The notes beneath the pieces are model-generated. The model ran no database searches. It was not told where the DNA came from and worked only from the letters and a program-made list of their open reading frames with translations. The position numbers were made by a program, and so were the translations under genes. From Phyllobacterium chamaecytisi (GTDB lineage: Bacteria; Pseudomonadota; Alphaproteobacteria; Rhizobiales; Rhizobiaceae): 64,000 nt of DNA. The DNA is taken from contig NZ_JAIQWW010000006.1 of the NCBI RefSeq assembly GCF_020164455.1, positions 248,001 to 312,000 on the forward strand. Reading direction: 5' to 3'. Position 1 is the first letter of the stretch, and every line of letters starts with the position of its first letter. Below are positions 34,257 through 43,718 of the stretch, piece by piece.

Positions 34257-34919
34257 TTACGTCCTTTCGATCAGATGTTTCGTGATGCGCGCTTCCAATC
34301 TGAGTCCGACGCGCGAGATCGTCTCGACCAGGCCCCAGAAGAACAACGCCAGCACCAGGTTTGCCTCCACGTAGCGGAAGGTTTCGGCGGACATGCGCTG
34401 CACCTGATACAGCAGTTCGGGAACGGTTATAATCGACAGAATGACCGTTTCCTTGGTGAGGATAATCGAGAAGTTTACCAGCGCTGGCAGAGCAGAGACC
34501 AGGCCCAGAGGCAGTAGGATTCGTCGCACGATATCCGATTCGGACATGCCGATCGCACGGGCCGCCTCGATCTGGCCATCGGGTACGGCGCGGAAGCCCG
34601 AACGAAATATCTCCGCGAAGTAGGGACTGCCATAGATCGTCAGACCCAGCAGGCCTGCAGGCAACGCATCAAGGCGCAGGCCGACGAGTGGGCCGCCATA
34701 GTAGAGCACGAACAACTGGACGAGGAAGGGCGTGCCGCGGATCACTTCGATATAGATTTGGACGATCCATGTCACCCAACGTGGCGCATAGCGTTGAATG
34801 AGCGCAATGACGAGGCCAAGCGCCATGCCGAAGACCGTGCCAAGCGCCCAGCACAGGATGGTATTGCCAAAGCCCTTCAGCAGCGAGGGGCCGTATTGCT
34901 GCAGAACGCTCCATTCCAT
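34257..34919 (-). CDS. Polar amino acid ABC importer permease 2
   Basis: About 220 residues from the ATG at 34917-34919, which overlaps the stop of the preceding permease (TGATG); the upstream extension is out of character for the family. Typical HisMQ-class permease with an N-terminal segment GFGNTILCWALGTVFGM, conserved RGTPFLVQLFVLYYG and GLTIYGSPYFAEIFRSG (EAA-like loop). Forms a heterodimeric channel with the next permease. Confidence 0.93.
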   Translation of the reverse strand: MEWSVLQQYGPSLLKGFGNTILCWALGTVFGMALGLVIALIQRYAPRWVTWIVQIYIEVIRGTPFLVQLFVLYYGGPLVGLRLDALPAGLLGLTIYGSPYFAEIFRSGFRAVPDGQIEAARAIGMSESDIVRRILLPLGLVSALPALVNFSIILTKETVILSIITVPELLYQVQRMSAETFRYVEANLVLALFFWGLVETISRVGLRLEARITKHLIERT

Positions 34920-35566
34920 CAGACGGCCGTCCTGTGTTCGAGATAACGTCCCAGCGCCGCCAGGCACAGATTGATCAGCAGATAGATGCAGGCCGCCGCT
35001 ATATAGACTTCAAGCGGACGGAAGGTGGTGGCGGCCTGCGCTTGGCTGGCGCGAGTGATTTCGAGAATGCCGACGACCGAAACCAATGAAGACGCCTTCA
35101 CAAGCAGGATGAGTTCATTGATCAAAGCCGGCAGTGAAAGCGTCACGGCTTGTGGGAGGATAACCCGGGTCCATACGTCGACAGGCGTCATGCCGATGGC
35201 GACCGCAGCCTCCGCTTGTCCTTTCGGTAACGCCGCGATCGCGCCGCGCCAGATTTCGGAGATATAAGCGCTGGCGCAGATGCCCACGGTCACCACGGCG
35301 GCGACCATTGCTGGCACGTCCAGGCCGATAACCGGCAAGGCATAGTAGAACACCAGCAATTGGACAAGCAGTGGCACGCCGCGCAAGAAACTGACCCAAA
35401 CGGCCGCAAAGCGGCGCAGCGGCGGGTACGGCGACAGGCGAGCGGCACAAATCAGCGTGCCAATCACAATACCCAACCCGATGCCAAGAACCGAGATCAG
35501 CAGTGTATATCGCGCTGCCCAGAACAATGGCCCGAAGCTTTGAAAGAATACCGCTAGGGAAAACAT
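34919..35566 (-). CDS. Polar amino acid ABC importer permease 1
   Basis: A 215-residue HisMQ-class permease with RYTLLISVLGIGLGIVIG, FLRGVPLLVQLLVFYYALP and the cytoplasmic loop SAYISEIWRGAIAALPKGQAEA. A GAGGG ribosome site lies just before the ATG. About 55 bp from the binding-protein gene. Partner of the permease at 34257-34919. Confidence 0.94.
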   Translation of the reverse strand: MFSLAVFFQSFGPLFWAARYTLLISVLGIGLGIVIGTLICAARLSPYPPLRRFAAVWVSFLRGVPLLVQLLVFYYALPVIGLDVPAMVAAVVTVGICASAYISEIWRGAIAALPKGQAEAAVAIGMTPVDVWTRVILPQAVTLSLPALINELILLVKASSLVSVVGILEITRASQAQAATTFRPLEVYIAAACIYLLINLCLAALGRYLEHRTAV

Positions 35567-35620
35567 CCACCCTCACTATGCTCAAGCGCGCGGGCGGCGC
35601 CACCTCCGCCCGCGAGCGAC

Positions 35621-36439
35621 TTATTTGGCCGGAACTTCGCGGGGCAATTCGGTATAGCTGCCCAGCCACTTTTCCTGGATAGCCTTGACGCGGCCGTCGT
35701 CGGTCATCTTGATCATCGCATCGTTGATGGCCTTGTTGAAGCTTTCGCTATCTGCATTCTTGCGCACCACCCATGCGAAATATTTCGGTTCACCGAACTG
35801 GGCTGGCGTGAAGAGAGCAAAACTCTCCGGACGGCTCTTCACGAGATAGGTGAGGTTTGGAAGTGATCCTGCGACCGCATCCAGCCGGCCGGCGGCGAGA
35901 TCGGCATAAGCTTCGTCCGTGGTGCCGTATTCCTTGATCGTCACACCGCCCAGCTTCTGGCCATAGGCCTCAAGCTGCTTGAACTGCGCGGTGCCCTGCT
36001 GGACGCCGACGGTCTTGCCCTTGATGTCTTCAGGTTTGGTAAGTTCGCTGTTGTTCGCGGCCTTGAGCAGCGAGACGGTTGCATCAGCAATAGGCAAGGT
36101 AAAGCCGTAACGCTCCAGCCGCTCCGGCGTAATGGTCACCGGGGCGATCACGATGTCGAACTTCTTGACCTCAAGTCCCGGCAGCTCGGCAGTCCAGGGG
36201 ATATCCTGATACACTGGCTCAGCCCCGATTTCTTTGGCAACCTCATCGAACAAGTCTTTGGTCATGCCCTCATAGGTGCCGTTGTTCAACATGTCGAAGG
36301 GCGCGTAGTGCATGTCGGTGGCAGTGACGATCTTGCCGGCCGCCTTGATGTCCGCAAGCTGGTCGGCCCCGGCGGCGCTGGCAAAACAAAGTGCGGCTAA
36401 GCCGAGAAGCGTGCCTTTGACGGTCATGTGAATGTTCAT
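35621..36439 (-). CDS. Polar amino acid ABC importer substrate-binding protein
   Basis: About 272 residues from the ATG at 36437-36439 (GGAGC upstream), with a signal peptide ending SAAGA. Family-3 solute-binding fold: IVTATDMHYAPFDMLNNGTYEGMTKDLFDEVAKEIG, VIAPVTITPERLERYGFT, GKTVGVQQGTAQ, all canonical for periplasmic amino acid receptors. First gene of the operon. Confidence 0.94.
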   Translation of the reverse strand: MNIHMTVKGTLLGLAALCFASAAGADQLADIKAAGKIVTATDMHYAPFDMLNNGTYEGMTKDLFDEVAKEIGAEPVYQDIPWTAELPGLEVKKFDIVIAPVTITPERLERYGFTLPIADATVSLLKAANNSELTKPEDIKGKTVGVQQGTAQFKQLEAYGQKLGGVTIKEYGTTDEAYADLAAGRLDAVAGSLPNLTYLVKSRPESFALFTPAQFGEPKYFAWVVRKNADSESFNKAINDAMIKMTDDGRVKAIQEKWLGSYTELPREVPAK

Positions 36440-36958
36440 TGCAGTTGCTCCTTTTTGAACCAACGGGATGGATACGGCCAATACGCACTGCGTTGCCGTA
36501 TTGTAGATCAAAGAGTGCCGGACCGATGTACGTGTTTTGCGCGCAATCGGCTGCTTCCACCTTCGAGCTGGCGTCAGCGTGACGCGTCACGTTCATCGCC
36601 CGGTCACTCCACAGCGACAGGGGCACCGCCCCTGCATATTCTGCTTCGCCCACGCAAGACTGCCTGAACGCTACGAGAAGTCCTTGTTTCCGCGATTCGG
36701 CAAAGCGACCGAACCTGGGAGTCTACTCATACGTTTCAGCCAAGCGGGAAAGCAAGAAAATTGACGTCATATCCGCATCGTTAATAAGTACGGTTCCGAT
36801 GAAACGTTATACAACGTTTGGAGCACGAACCTTGAACATTGGACAGCGCGAAGCCGGCTTCACGCCACAAGCAGTCATAATTCCCACTAACGTGGAGACC
36901 CATCCGACCAAGGCAACTTCCAGGTCCGTTTCGGCCTGCGCCTGGATCGAGGTGTTAG
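36440..36958. other. 519-bp intergenic region with a perfect palindrome
   Basis: No convincing gene on either strand. It contains CGTGACGCGTCACG at 36578-36591, a perfect 14-bp palindrome about 140 bp upstream of the amino acid binding-protein start, a plausible operator. The right part (36760-36958) also shows no gene. Confidence 0.4.
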
Positions 36959-39082
36959 TCAAAAGAGATCGTGCAGTATTTCTACCGGATTGCTCGTCGG
37001 ACCGGGAGTTGGCGGTAGGGGGGACGGTATTTTCGGAATTGTGGGGTCGGAAGTTGGCGGCAAGGGGGACGGTATTTTCGGCATCGCGGGATCGGGAATA
37101 GGGGGTATCGGGGACGGTATATTCGGAATTGTGGGATCGGTAGTGGACGGTATTGGGGATGGTGTCGGAACCGTGAGGCCTGGAACGGGCGATATTGGGG
37201 ATGGTATCGTCGGGCCCGTGCCAGGAATGCCGGGCAATCCACCTAGTATCTGCGGCAAAGGCAGTCCTCGTTCCTGGAAGAACTTCACAAGCTCTTTGTT
37301 GCCGCCAAAATCAAGATCGCCGATCGTCAGCGCGAAGCCGGGTTCGCCGGGGCAGTTGGTCCTGACCCGTCCTCCGGTTGCCGCGGCAGCCAGTTTCTTT
37401 TCTGCAGCAGCGCGATCGTAGCCTGTCGACTCGGAGCCAAGCAATTTGATGGTCAAATTGGCTGCTATCCAGAGTCCTCCATCATCACCTTCAACCCGTT
37501 TTGGCACAAGTGCATACTGGGACTCGGCCCACGGCGGTGTGAACAGCAAGTGGTCTTCCCCGCCTTTGACCTTGAGCGGTTTGCCATCCGGGCCACGGCC
37601 CTGTCTCTGAAAAGGCAAATCACTCAAGAGCAGCACATCCGGGGCGGTCTGCAGGCCAACCGGAACAGTAATGTTTGCGCCTACCGGCGGAACTGATACC
37701 CAAGCTTCCTCGAACTCCGCTTTTCTGTCTGTCTTGAGCGCCAGCTTGATGTCGCGGCAACCGATGTCGGGCTTTAGCATCACGACCGTGTTGCCACCCA
37801 CCTCCCCTATTTCGAAGCCTGCATCGAACCCGGACGCTATAGCTGTGTTTCCGAGCAGGTCGACCGTCGTACCGACACCTCTTCCTATCAAGGGGTCGAC
37901 ATGCAGATCTACGGATGCCTTGGCGTCGACCTGCGCATCAAGCGAAACCTTCAAGCGTCGCCCTTTGGTCCAAGATATGCCGACTGCATTGACCACCATT
38001 GTTGCCGCTACCGCTCCTGGATCAGCAAGCTCGGCGAAAACCCCGCCTACACCTAGAACATCCGCACTCCATTTTTGATCGGCGAGCCGGCCCTTGAATT
38101 GCACCGACTTGACGGTTGCAGTCCTGTTTACAGCAGGGAGTTGGTTGAATTTTTCTTGAACCAGGTGAGCCACCGTCCCGTTTACCCAAAGAGCAATATC
38201 GGCGTCGTTCAATTTGGGTATCCGGATTCTCTCCAGATCTTTTCGCATTCTGACGATGTCATCCTGAATTTCGGGAGGAGGCATACCTATACTGGTTGCC
38301 ACTGGTTTTTCGTTGAAATCAGTCAGCAGCCATATCCCGCCATCGAGGACGACAGCATTGGCGGCGTGAATTTTTTGCGCAAGTTCGTTTGGCGGTACGG
38401 CGATCTGAACCTTGATCCAGTTTTCATCTTTTGGATCGCGAACTGGAACTGTCTCTGTCACATCCTGCTTCAAATCGTAAGCGAAGCTGTTTTTGAACGG
38501 GAGCTTCAAGGTGAAAGCTTCGGTGAACTTCGGCATGAGACCCGTTTCAATGAGGTCGCTAGCATAGCTCCTCGACTTGATAATAGACCATCCCCATCCG
38601 AATTCGGGATCGAGTCTCAATAGAGAGAACGAGAACACGGCTTGCGCTTCCCCATTTGCCTCTTCTTCTATGCCTTTGAAAACGAGGGAGGCTTGGCCAT
38701 CAAACTTGACAGTCAGATCCCTTTTCTTCGAATAGGCGTCGAGGCGAAGGAATGCCCAGGCGAAACCAGCTTGAAAGTCGACGGTAACATTCCGCAGATG
38801 TACGACGGTGTCCTCATCTGCCTTGAATTCAGGGTCGTAGGCAATTTGTGCATCCTTCAGGCTCTCCATTGCGGTGTTCAATCCCCGCTCCGAAATAAAC
38901 AAGCCCGCTGGCCACGCTTCTGGAATGGGCTTCTGCCTCAGAAGGTCTTCGGCCTCTGACAGTGATCTCCATTCCGATAGGGTGCGGTCACGCTCGAAAC
39001 TTAAATCCTGAAGTGCCAGCCACCCGACACCCATGGCTGCAAATAATGCAATTGCAATGATGACGCGTGCGCCCGTTCCCAT
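36959..39082 (-). CDS. Large membrane-anchored protein with proline-rich repeat tail, unknown function
   Basis: A 707-residue protein with one N-terminal membrane segment (VIIAIALFAAMGVGWLAL, about 8-25), so likely inner-membrane anchored with the bulk in the periplasm. The main body (about 60-600) is beta-rich, with repeated patterns such as VTVDFQAGFAWAF and VSLDAQVDAKASVDLHV, resembling large lipid-facing tubular proteins only in a general way; no family assigned. The last ~85 residues are Pro-Ile-Ser rich, with three near-identical 15-residue units of the form DPTIPKIPSPLPPTS (encoded about 36990-37150). The tail could span the cell wall or bind partners. Alone in its transcription unit. 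Confidence 0.7.
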   Translation of the reverse strand: MGTGARVIIAIALFAAMGVGWLALQDLSFERDRTLSEWRSLSEAEDLLRQKPIPEAWPAGLFISERGLNTAMESLKDAQIAYDPEFKADEDTVVHLRNVTVDFQAGFAWAFLRLDAYSKKRDLTVKFDGQASLVFKGIEEEANGEAQAVFSFSLLRLDPEFGWGWSIIKSRSYASDLIETGLMPKFTEAFTLKLPFKNSFAYDLKQDVTETVPVRDPKDENWIKVQIAVPPNELAQKIHAANAVVLDGGIWLLTDFNEKPVATSIGMPPPEIQDDIVRMRKDLERIRIPKLNDADIALWVNGTVAHLVQEKFNQLPAVNRTATVKSVQFKGRLADQKWSADVLGVGGVFAELADPGAVAATMVVNAVGISWTKGRRLKVSLDAQVDAKASVDLHVDPLIGRGVGTTVDLLGNTAIASGFDAGFEIGEVGGNTVVMLKPDIGCRDIKLALKTDRKAEFEEAWVSVPPVGANITVPVGLQTAPDVLLLSDLPFQRQGRGPDGKPLKVKGGEDHLLFTPPWAESQYALVPKRVEGDDGGLWIAANLTIKLLGSESTGYDRAAAEKKLAAAATGGRVRTNCPGEPGFALTIGDLDFGGNKELVKFFQERGLPLPQILGGLPGIPGTGPTIPSPISPVPGLTVPTPSPIPSTTDPTIPNIPSPIPPIPDPAMPKIPSPLPPTSDPTIPKIPSPLPPTPGPTSNPVEILHDLF

Positions 39083-39175
39083 GGCATGATCCCAACGCCA
39101 GATGATTGCAGTGTCAAATAGATGATAACATTTATTGCCGGAGCCGGTAGTCCACTACTTTGATCCATGTGCGCG

Positions 39176-41002
39176 TCAGATGGCTCGACCTGGGTGTGTC
39201 AGCCGCGCAATCTTTTTCACGTGCTTCACCGCCGCGCTACCACCTGTCGTCCTGGTGAAGAGGTCAAGTTTCTCTTCATCATCAGTAGCGACGGGCATCA
39301 ATGCCCGATCCATGTATTTCCTTGAGCCCGGGCTTTGCGAAATCAAGAATCCCGTCGAGACCAGCCGGACAATCGTAGCGGCAAGGATGACGTGCTTGGC
39401 AAGCGTTCCACAAACAAAGTGAGGCCAAAAGATCAGGGGATTTTCCTGCGGCAATTCGGGTCGTCGTTCTGACCGACGTTTCAAACGCAGGATACCACTC
39501 TGCAATGGATGCACGTGCTCGAGAGGGACCATCGTCGCGAACGCGACGAGCACCTTGACAAGACTGCCGACTGGAACGCCAGTTGCAATCGCGCGACGCA
39601 GCAGGGTCTTCATGTGTTTCGGTGTGTAATAGAGCGACCACGCCTCCCGATAAATGGCCTCCCATTCACGCTTGGTCATCTTGGCGTGGGCGGTGCAGAC
39701 ATGCTCTACATCGTAAATGTTGAGATCGGCATCCATCTCGACGCCACGTTTCCACAGGGCCTGATGATCCTCCGATCCGGGCAGTGGTGTAAGGCAGAAG
39801 AACTCAATGACATCGATCGGAAGCTCTTCTTGAATGATCGCAATATCACGTCTGATCGTTTCGGGCGTGTCCGCTGGAAAGCCGAGGATGTAGCCAGCCA
39901 GCGTCATGATGCCCTGCTCCTTCCACGCCAGCAGCATCTTGCGGTATTCGGTGATCTTGTTCTGGGCCTTTTTTGCCGCGATGAGATTGTCCGGGTTGAC
40001 GTTCTCCAGCCCGATGAAAACGCGGGTGACACCAGCGCGCTTCGCCTTCTCTATGAAGTTTTCAATCCTGTGGCAGAGCGTATCGACCTGGATCATCAAA
40101 CCAAGCGGGATTGCTTCCTTCTCTTTCAAAGTTATCAGCCGATCGAAGATCGCTTCCCACTCTTTGTTTCGCGCAAAATTATCATCGGTAATGAAGAACT
40201 TGTGGATGCCATGCGCCCAGTTCAGGCGCACCAGTTTCTCGACATCATCAGCCGAGCGAAAGCGCGATTTGCGTCCCTGCACATTGATGATTGTGCAGAA
40301 TGAACATTGATAGGGACAACCACGTCCAGCATCGAAGCTCGCGCTGAGGCCGAGCGTGTGCTCAATGTAACGTTTGGGCAGGAACGGTACGGGGGCACCG
40401 TCAATGCTCGGCAAGTCATTCATGAAGTTGTAAAGCGATTGGAGTTGGCCCGCCGCAGCATCGCGCAGCACGGTCTCCAGCCGGCCCTCGGCCTCGCCGG
40501 CAAACATGGCAATGCCCATTTTGCGACATGCGTCGAGCCCGACAGCGCTTCCATCAAGCATGGCCAAGCAACCCGACACATGAAAGCCTCCCATGGCGAC
40601 GGGCAGTGATGCATCGCGGAAGGGGCGGGCAATGTCGAGCGCGCGCGGATATTGATTGGACTGAACGCCAATCAGAGCGACCATTCCAAAATTTTCGTTC
40701 CGCCGAAACTGATCCAAGAGCATCGGAATATTGACGCGTGTGTTGGTCTCGTCGATGACCGTGATGTCGATAGCAATATCCGCACCGAGTACCTCACGAT
40801 CTGCGCAGTCAAGGGCAATGCCGTATAGAGCAGCGAGCGAATTCGAGGGAATCATAGCGCGCCACCAACGGATCACATATCCGTTGTCGTCATAGTGCGA
40901 CGGTTTGATTAGAATCAGCTGGAAGCGTCGATTTCTAGCCTCTGAAACATGTGACAAATCAGTCTTTCGGGGTTGGCGGAAGTTCCGCAGGCACCCCTGC
41001 AC
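39176..41002 (-). CDS. B12-binding-type radical SAM protein
   Basis: A 608-residue protein. The N-terminal ~190 residues fit a cobalamin-binding-like domain (GMVALIGVQSNQYPRALDIA, AMGGFHVSG). A radical SAM core begins at GRGCPYQCSFCTI, supplying the CxxxCxxC cluster ligands; FFITDDNFARN, VFIGLENVNPDNL and AGYILGFPADTPETI are further core motifs. The C-terminal ~130 residues are unassigned and hydrophobic in places (HVILAATIVRLVSTGFLI), so membrane association is possible. The reaction is unknown: methyl transfer or ring/chain modification is typical of the class. The start is uncertain (GTG at 41002 is weak; a TTG 15 codons in is an alternative). Confidence 0.85.
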   Translation of the reverse strand: MQGCLRNFRQPRKTDLSHVSEARNRRFQLILIKPSHYDDNGYVIRWWRAMIPSNSLAALYGIALDCADREVLGADIAIDITVIDETNTRVNIPMLLDQFRRNENFGMVALIGVQSNQYPRALDIARPFRDASLPVAMGGFHVSGCLAMLDGSAVGLDACRKMGIAMFAGEAEGRLETVLRDAAAGQLQSLYNFMNDLPSIDGAPVPFLPKRYIEHTLGLSASFDAGRGCPYQCSFCTIINVQGRKSRFRSADDVEKLVRLNWAHGIHKFFITDDNFARNKEWEAIFDRLITLKEKEAIPLGLMIQVDTLCHRIENFIEKAKRAGVTRVFIGLENVNPDNLIAAKKAQNKITEYRKMLLAWKEQGIMTLAGYILGFPADTPETIRRDIAIIQEELPIDVIEFFCLTPLPGSEDHQALWKRGVEMDADLNIYDVEHVCTAHAKMTKREWEAIYREAWSLYYTPKHMKTLLRRAIATGVPVGSLVKVLVAFATMVPLEHVHPLQSGILRLKRRSERRPELPQENPLIFWPHFVCGTLAKHVILAATIVRLVSTGFLISQSPGSRKYMDRALMPVATDDEEKLDLFTRTTGGSAAVKHVKKIARLTHPGRAI

Positions 41003-41069
41003 ATCACAACAGTTGGTGCTGATAACGCATAACTGATTTCATCCTATCGCACTTTCCGATAAATGTCTT

Positions 41070-41567
41070 GTGGAAGACAATCATTCGAACTGGCGGGAAT
41101 TGTTGCGGTCTAGAGGGGGAGGCCAATCGGCTACCGGGCACCGTCAGGTGAAAATTTCCCCGAGCTTCTTGCCCAATCTGGCGGAGGCCGGCATTCGCTA
41201 TTCAAGTTCGTTCCGCGACGACATACTGCCCTATCGCCACCAACTCGCGGACGGCAAGCCAGGCATCGTTGAAATCCCTGTCAATTTTGCCTTCGACGAC
41301 TGGAGTTTCGGAATGTCGAGCCGGACCAGCCCACGCGCACTTTTCGGGCGCGAAGCGATTCCTCCGCTATGGATCGACGAATTTGAAGCAACGCATGCTT
41401 GGGGCGGCGTGACCACACTTGTCCTGCATCCGCAAGTCTCAGGACGGCCAATGCGTTGACATATTCTCAGGGATTTTCTGCGCCATGTTCAAGCGAAAGG
41501 CGACGTCTGGATCGCGACTGGCGGCGAAATCACCGGTCGTTTCGAGCAAAGTAATCTGGGTACTTGA
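41070..41567 (+). pseudogene. Degraded polysaccharide deacetylase-family gene
   Basis: The frame encodes deacetylase-like segments, for example LAEAGIRYSSSFRDDILPYR, then DGKPGIVEIPVNFAFDDW and LVLHPQVSGRP. It lacks the N-terminal catalytic half and is interrupted by TGA at 41457-41459; after the stop the same frame continues with FLRHVQAKGDVWIATGGEI, ending at 41567. So it is a 5'-truncated copy with an in-frame stop. About 190 bp of further decayed sequence follows before the dhaK gene. Confidence 0.7.
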
Positions 41568-41758
41568 AAGTGACGATAGGGAAGAGAAGGCGCGGTGGCA
41601 CACGACGACGGGAAAACTCCGATGACGATATCGTCATGCGTGCAGCCGCCTCGTCTACTTCGAACAGCGTCGTATCGCGGCTGCCCGAAATGGATACCCG
41701 GACACCTTTCGCTTAGTGCAAAAGCTAGCTGTCAGAGGTCGCAAAGCCGGTGCAATAT

Positions 41759-42763
41759 TCAGATTTCCGGAGAGCTCCATTGCAGCGCAGCTGTCGAAAC
41801 GGGACTATCCCAAAAACGCAACCCTTCCTCGTCAAGCAACGACAACGTGACGGAAAGACCAGCCATATCGAGCGAGGTCACGTAGGTGCCTACCAATGAT
41901 CTCGCAACACTGATGCCTTTAGCTTCGAACAGGCGACGGACAATGTTGTAAATAAGGTAAAGTTCTGGCGTCGGAGTACCCCCGAAGCCGTTTACCACGA
42001 CCAGCGCACGGTCCGTGTTTTGCAGATCTATATCCGCGAGGATGGTATTGCAGATCATGCTGGCAATAGTGTCGGCATCGGCCAGTTTCTGCCGGGAAAG
42101 CCCGGGTTCGCCGTGTATCCCGACCCCAACCTCCATCTCGTCCGGGTTCAGCACAAAAGTGGAACGTGCCGTGTCGGGAACGGTGACGCCACCGAGAGCC
42201 ACGCCCATTGTACGTATCCGCGTGTTCAACCGGTCACCAAGCGCCTTCAATCCGGCCAGATCCATTCTAGCCTCGGCGGCGGCTCCAAGAATCTTCTCGA
42301 CGACGATTGTACCGGCAACCCCCCTCCTGCCGGAGCTTCGCGGCGGGCCTGGCACCGCAATGTCGTCGCTTACAATAACCGTCTCGATCCGGTGTCGCCC
42401 CGTCACCGCCTCCGCAGCCATTTCGAAATTCATCAAATCCCCGTCATAGTTCTTGACGATCAGCAAGCATCCCACTCCGGTGTCTGTTTCTTCGATGGCA
42501 GCGACAATCTGGTCGGGCGTCGGAGAGGTAAAGATATGTCCGGTGCAGGCGGCATCCAGCATGCCCAGTCCCACAAAGCCGACATGCATAGGCTCATGAC
42601 CGGCTCCCCCACCCGATATGATCGCAACTTTTCCTGGCGTAAGATGGCGCCGCCTCACAAACTTCCGGTCGGAACCGAACACGACCAGACGGTCGTGGGC
42701 CGAAACGAAGCCTTCAAGGCTTTCGGCAACCATAGAGGCAGCCTTATTCATGAATTTTTTCAT
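41759..42763 (-). CDS. dhaK: Dihydroxyacetone kinase-type DhaK subunit
   Basis: A 334-residue DAK1-type subunit. Substrate-domain motifs: ISGGGAGHEPMHVGFVGLGMLDAAC, then LLIVKNYDGDLMNFEMAAE, and VGIHGEPGL with the His that binds the keto substrate covalently. In PTS-type DHA kinases DhaK works with DhaL and the phosphoryl donor DhaM, all encoded just upstream on the same strand. The natural substrate could be dihydroxyacetone or a tetrulose (related kinases act on erythrulose). Last gene of a long operon running from 52101. Confidence 0.92.
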   Translation of the reverse strand: MKKFMNKAASMVAESLEGFVSAHDRLVVFGSDRKFVRRRHLTPGKVAIISGGGAGHEPMHVGFVGLGMLDAACTGHIFTSPTPDQIVAAIEETDTGVGCLLIVKNYDGDLMNFEMAAEAVTGRHRIETVIVSDDIAVPGPPRSSGRRGVAGTIVVEKILGAAAEARMDLAGLKALGDRLNTRIRTMGVALGGVTVPDTARSTFVLNPDEMEVGVGIHGEPGLSRQKLADADTIASMICNTILADIDLQNTDRALVVVNGFGGTPTPELYLIYNIVRRLFEAKGISVARSLVGTYVTSLDMAGLSVTLSLLDEEGLRFWDSPVSTAALQWSSPEI

Positions 42764-42898
42764 CGTGCCCCTCCACTGGCATCGACTTATTCAAGCACGG
42801 CTCTTGACCTTACCATCAAGCCATCCTGAGGATAACGAGTTAAGTCCGTGAGGCCGTTTCTGGCGCCCATTTCCATCATATCAATAGGCCCTCTGATC

Positions 42899-43309
42899 CT
42901 AATCTGAATTCCCCAAAAGTGTTGCGATCTTCTGGACAAAGTCTGTGATTGCTTCATCCACCAGTCGATTTTTCTTATCGTCTCCAAGATCCGGAACCAT
43001 CAGGGACAGTGATCTCAACCCTTCGGTAGTGCCAAAGTCCGGCAATTTTCCCGGATGCGCGGCATGATAGGCTGCCACAAACTGTTCCTGTTCAGTCGGA
43101 CTAAAGTGACAAACCCTGAAAATTGTCGCCAGATGCCGCGCCGGCAATGGCGTGGAATAAGTCGGACTTGTAATCTGGGTGACGAAACTCCGGTGTTTAC
43201 CGAGCGCCGCGGCCAGACGCTGACGGGTTCCTGACGGGCGATTGTCGATAATCTGGGCCAGGATGGACTTGTAGGCCACAATGGGATCTTCCATAACCTC
43301 CCGCGTCAT
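42899..43309 (-). CDS. HTH-like protein within the DHA kinase operon
   Basis: A 136-residue cytoplasmic protein. Residues about 26-60 (GTRQRLAAALGKHRSFVTQIT) look like an XRE-type helix-turn-helix, followed by PTYSTPLPARHLATIFRVCHFSPTEQEQF and a helical C-terminal region. It starts at the ATG at 43307-43309 with GGAG six nt upstream. Likely a regulator or DNA/protein-binding accessory of the kinase operon; no named family is certain. Confidence 0.7.
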   Translation of the reverse strand: MTREVMEDPIVAYKSILAQIIDNRPSGTRQRLAAALGKHRSFVTQITSPTYSTPLPARHLATIFRVCHFSPTEQEQFVAAYHAAHPGKLPDFGTTEGLRSLSLMVPDLGDDKKNRLVDEAITDFVQKIATLLGNSD

Positions 43310-43373
43310 CTAATTCTCCGCCGCCGGCGTGCCGTCAGCGTCGTTGAACTCGAGCCTTGGATGGCCTCGCAAT

Positions 43374-43718
43374 CTAAACATTTCGGCCATCGACTTTTCC
43401 CTCGTCGAAATTGTGTTCGACCAGTTCCTTCAACGCCGCGATTGCTTCTGCCGCACCAGTTCCGTCGGCCCGAATCTTCAGAACGGAACCCTTCCGGATT
43501 TTAGCTCCCATAACCTTTACGATGCTTTTGCCATTCAGCCAGATGCTGTTTCCGTTCACCTCTATCTCGATCGTGCAGGGAAAGGATTTGGCAAGACGGG
43601 TGAAAATCACGGAAGGCCGGGCATGCAACCCGGTTCCGTGCACGACTTCGATTTCCGTCTGTCGCTGCGCCGTCACGCGATCCGTCTCCCGTAATCTCGC
43701 ATCCTGCTTGTCGCTCAT
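43374..43718 (-). CDS. HPr-like PTS phosphocarrier
   Basis: A 114-residue protein with an HPr domain: VVHGTGLHARPSVIF contains the phosphorylatable His (GLHARPS), and IWLNGKSIVKVMGAKIRKGSVLKI matches the regulatory/Ser region of HPr. A 20-residue charged N-terminal extension precedes it. In many DhaM proteins EIIA, HPr and part of EI are fused; here HPr is separate and overlaps the EIIA-like gene by 4 bp. Delivers phosphate to DhaM in the DHA phosphorelay; no EI gene is present in the window, so EI must come from elsewhere. Confidence 0.92.
   Translation of the reverse strand: MSDKQDARLRETDRVTAQRQTEIEVVHGTGLHARPSVIFTRLAKSFPCTIEIEVNGNSIWLNGKSIVKVMGAKIRKGSVLKIRADGTGAAEAIAALKELVEHNFDEGKVDGRNV

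Noticed and set aside
37000-37200. CRISPR-like periodicity
   Set aside because: The period comes from coding repeats of a Pro-rich tail; units are adjacent, without unique spacers. No CRISPR array was found anywhere in the window.
41595-41885. Plus-strand frame between the deacetylase remnant and dhaK
   Set aside because: Overlaps dhaK antisense; the non-overlapping part looks decayed and matches no family.
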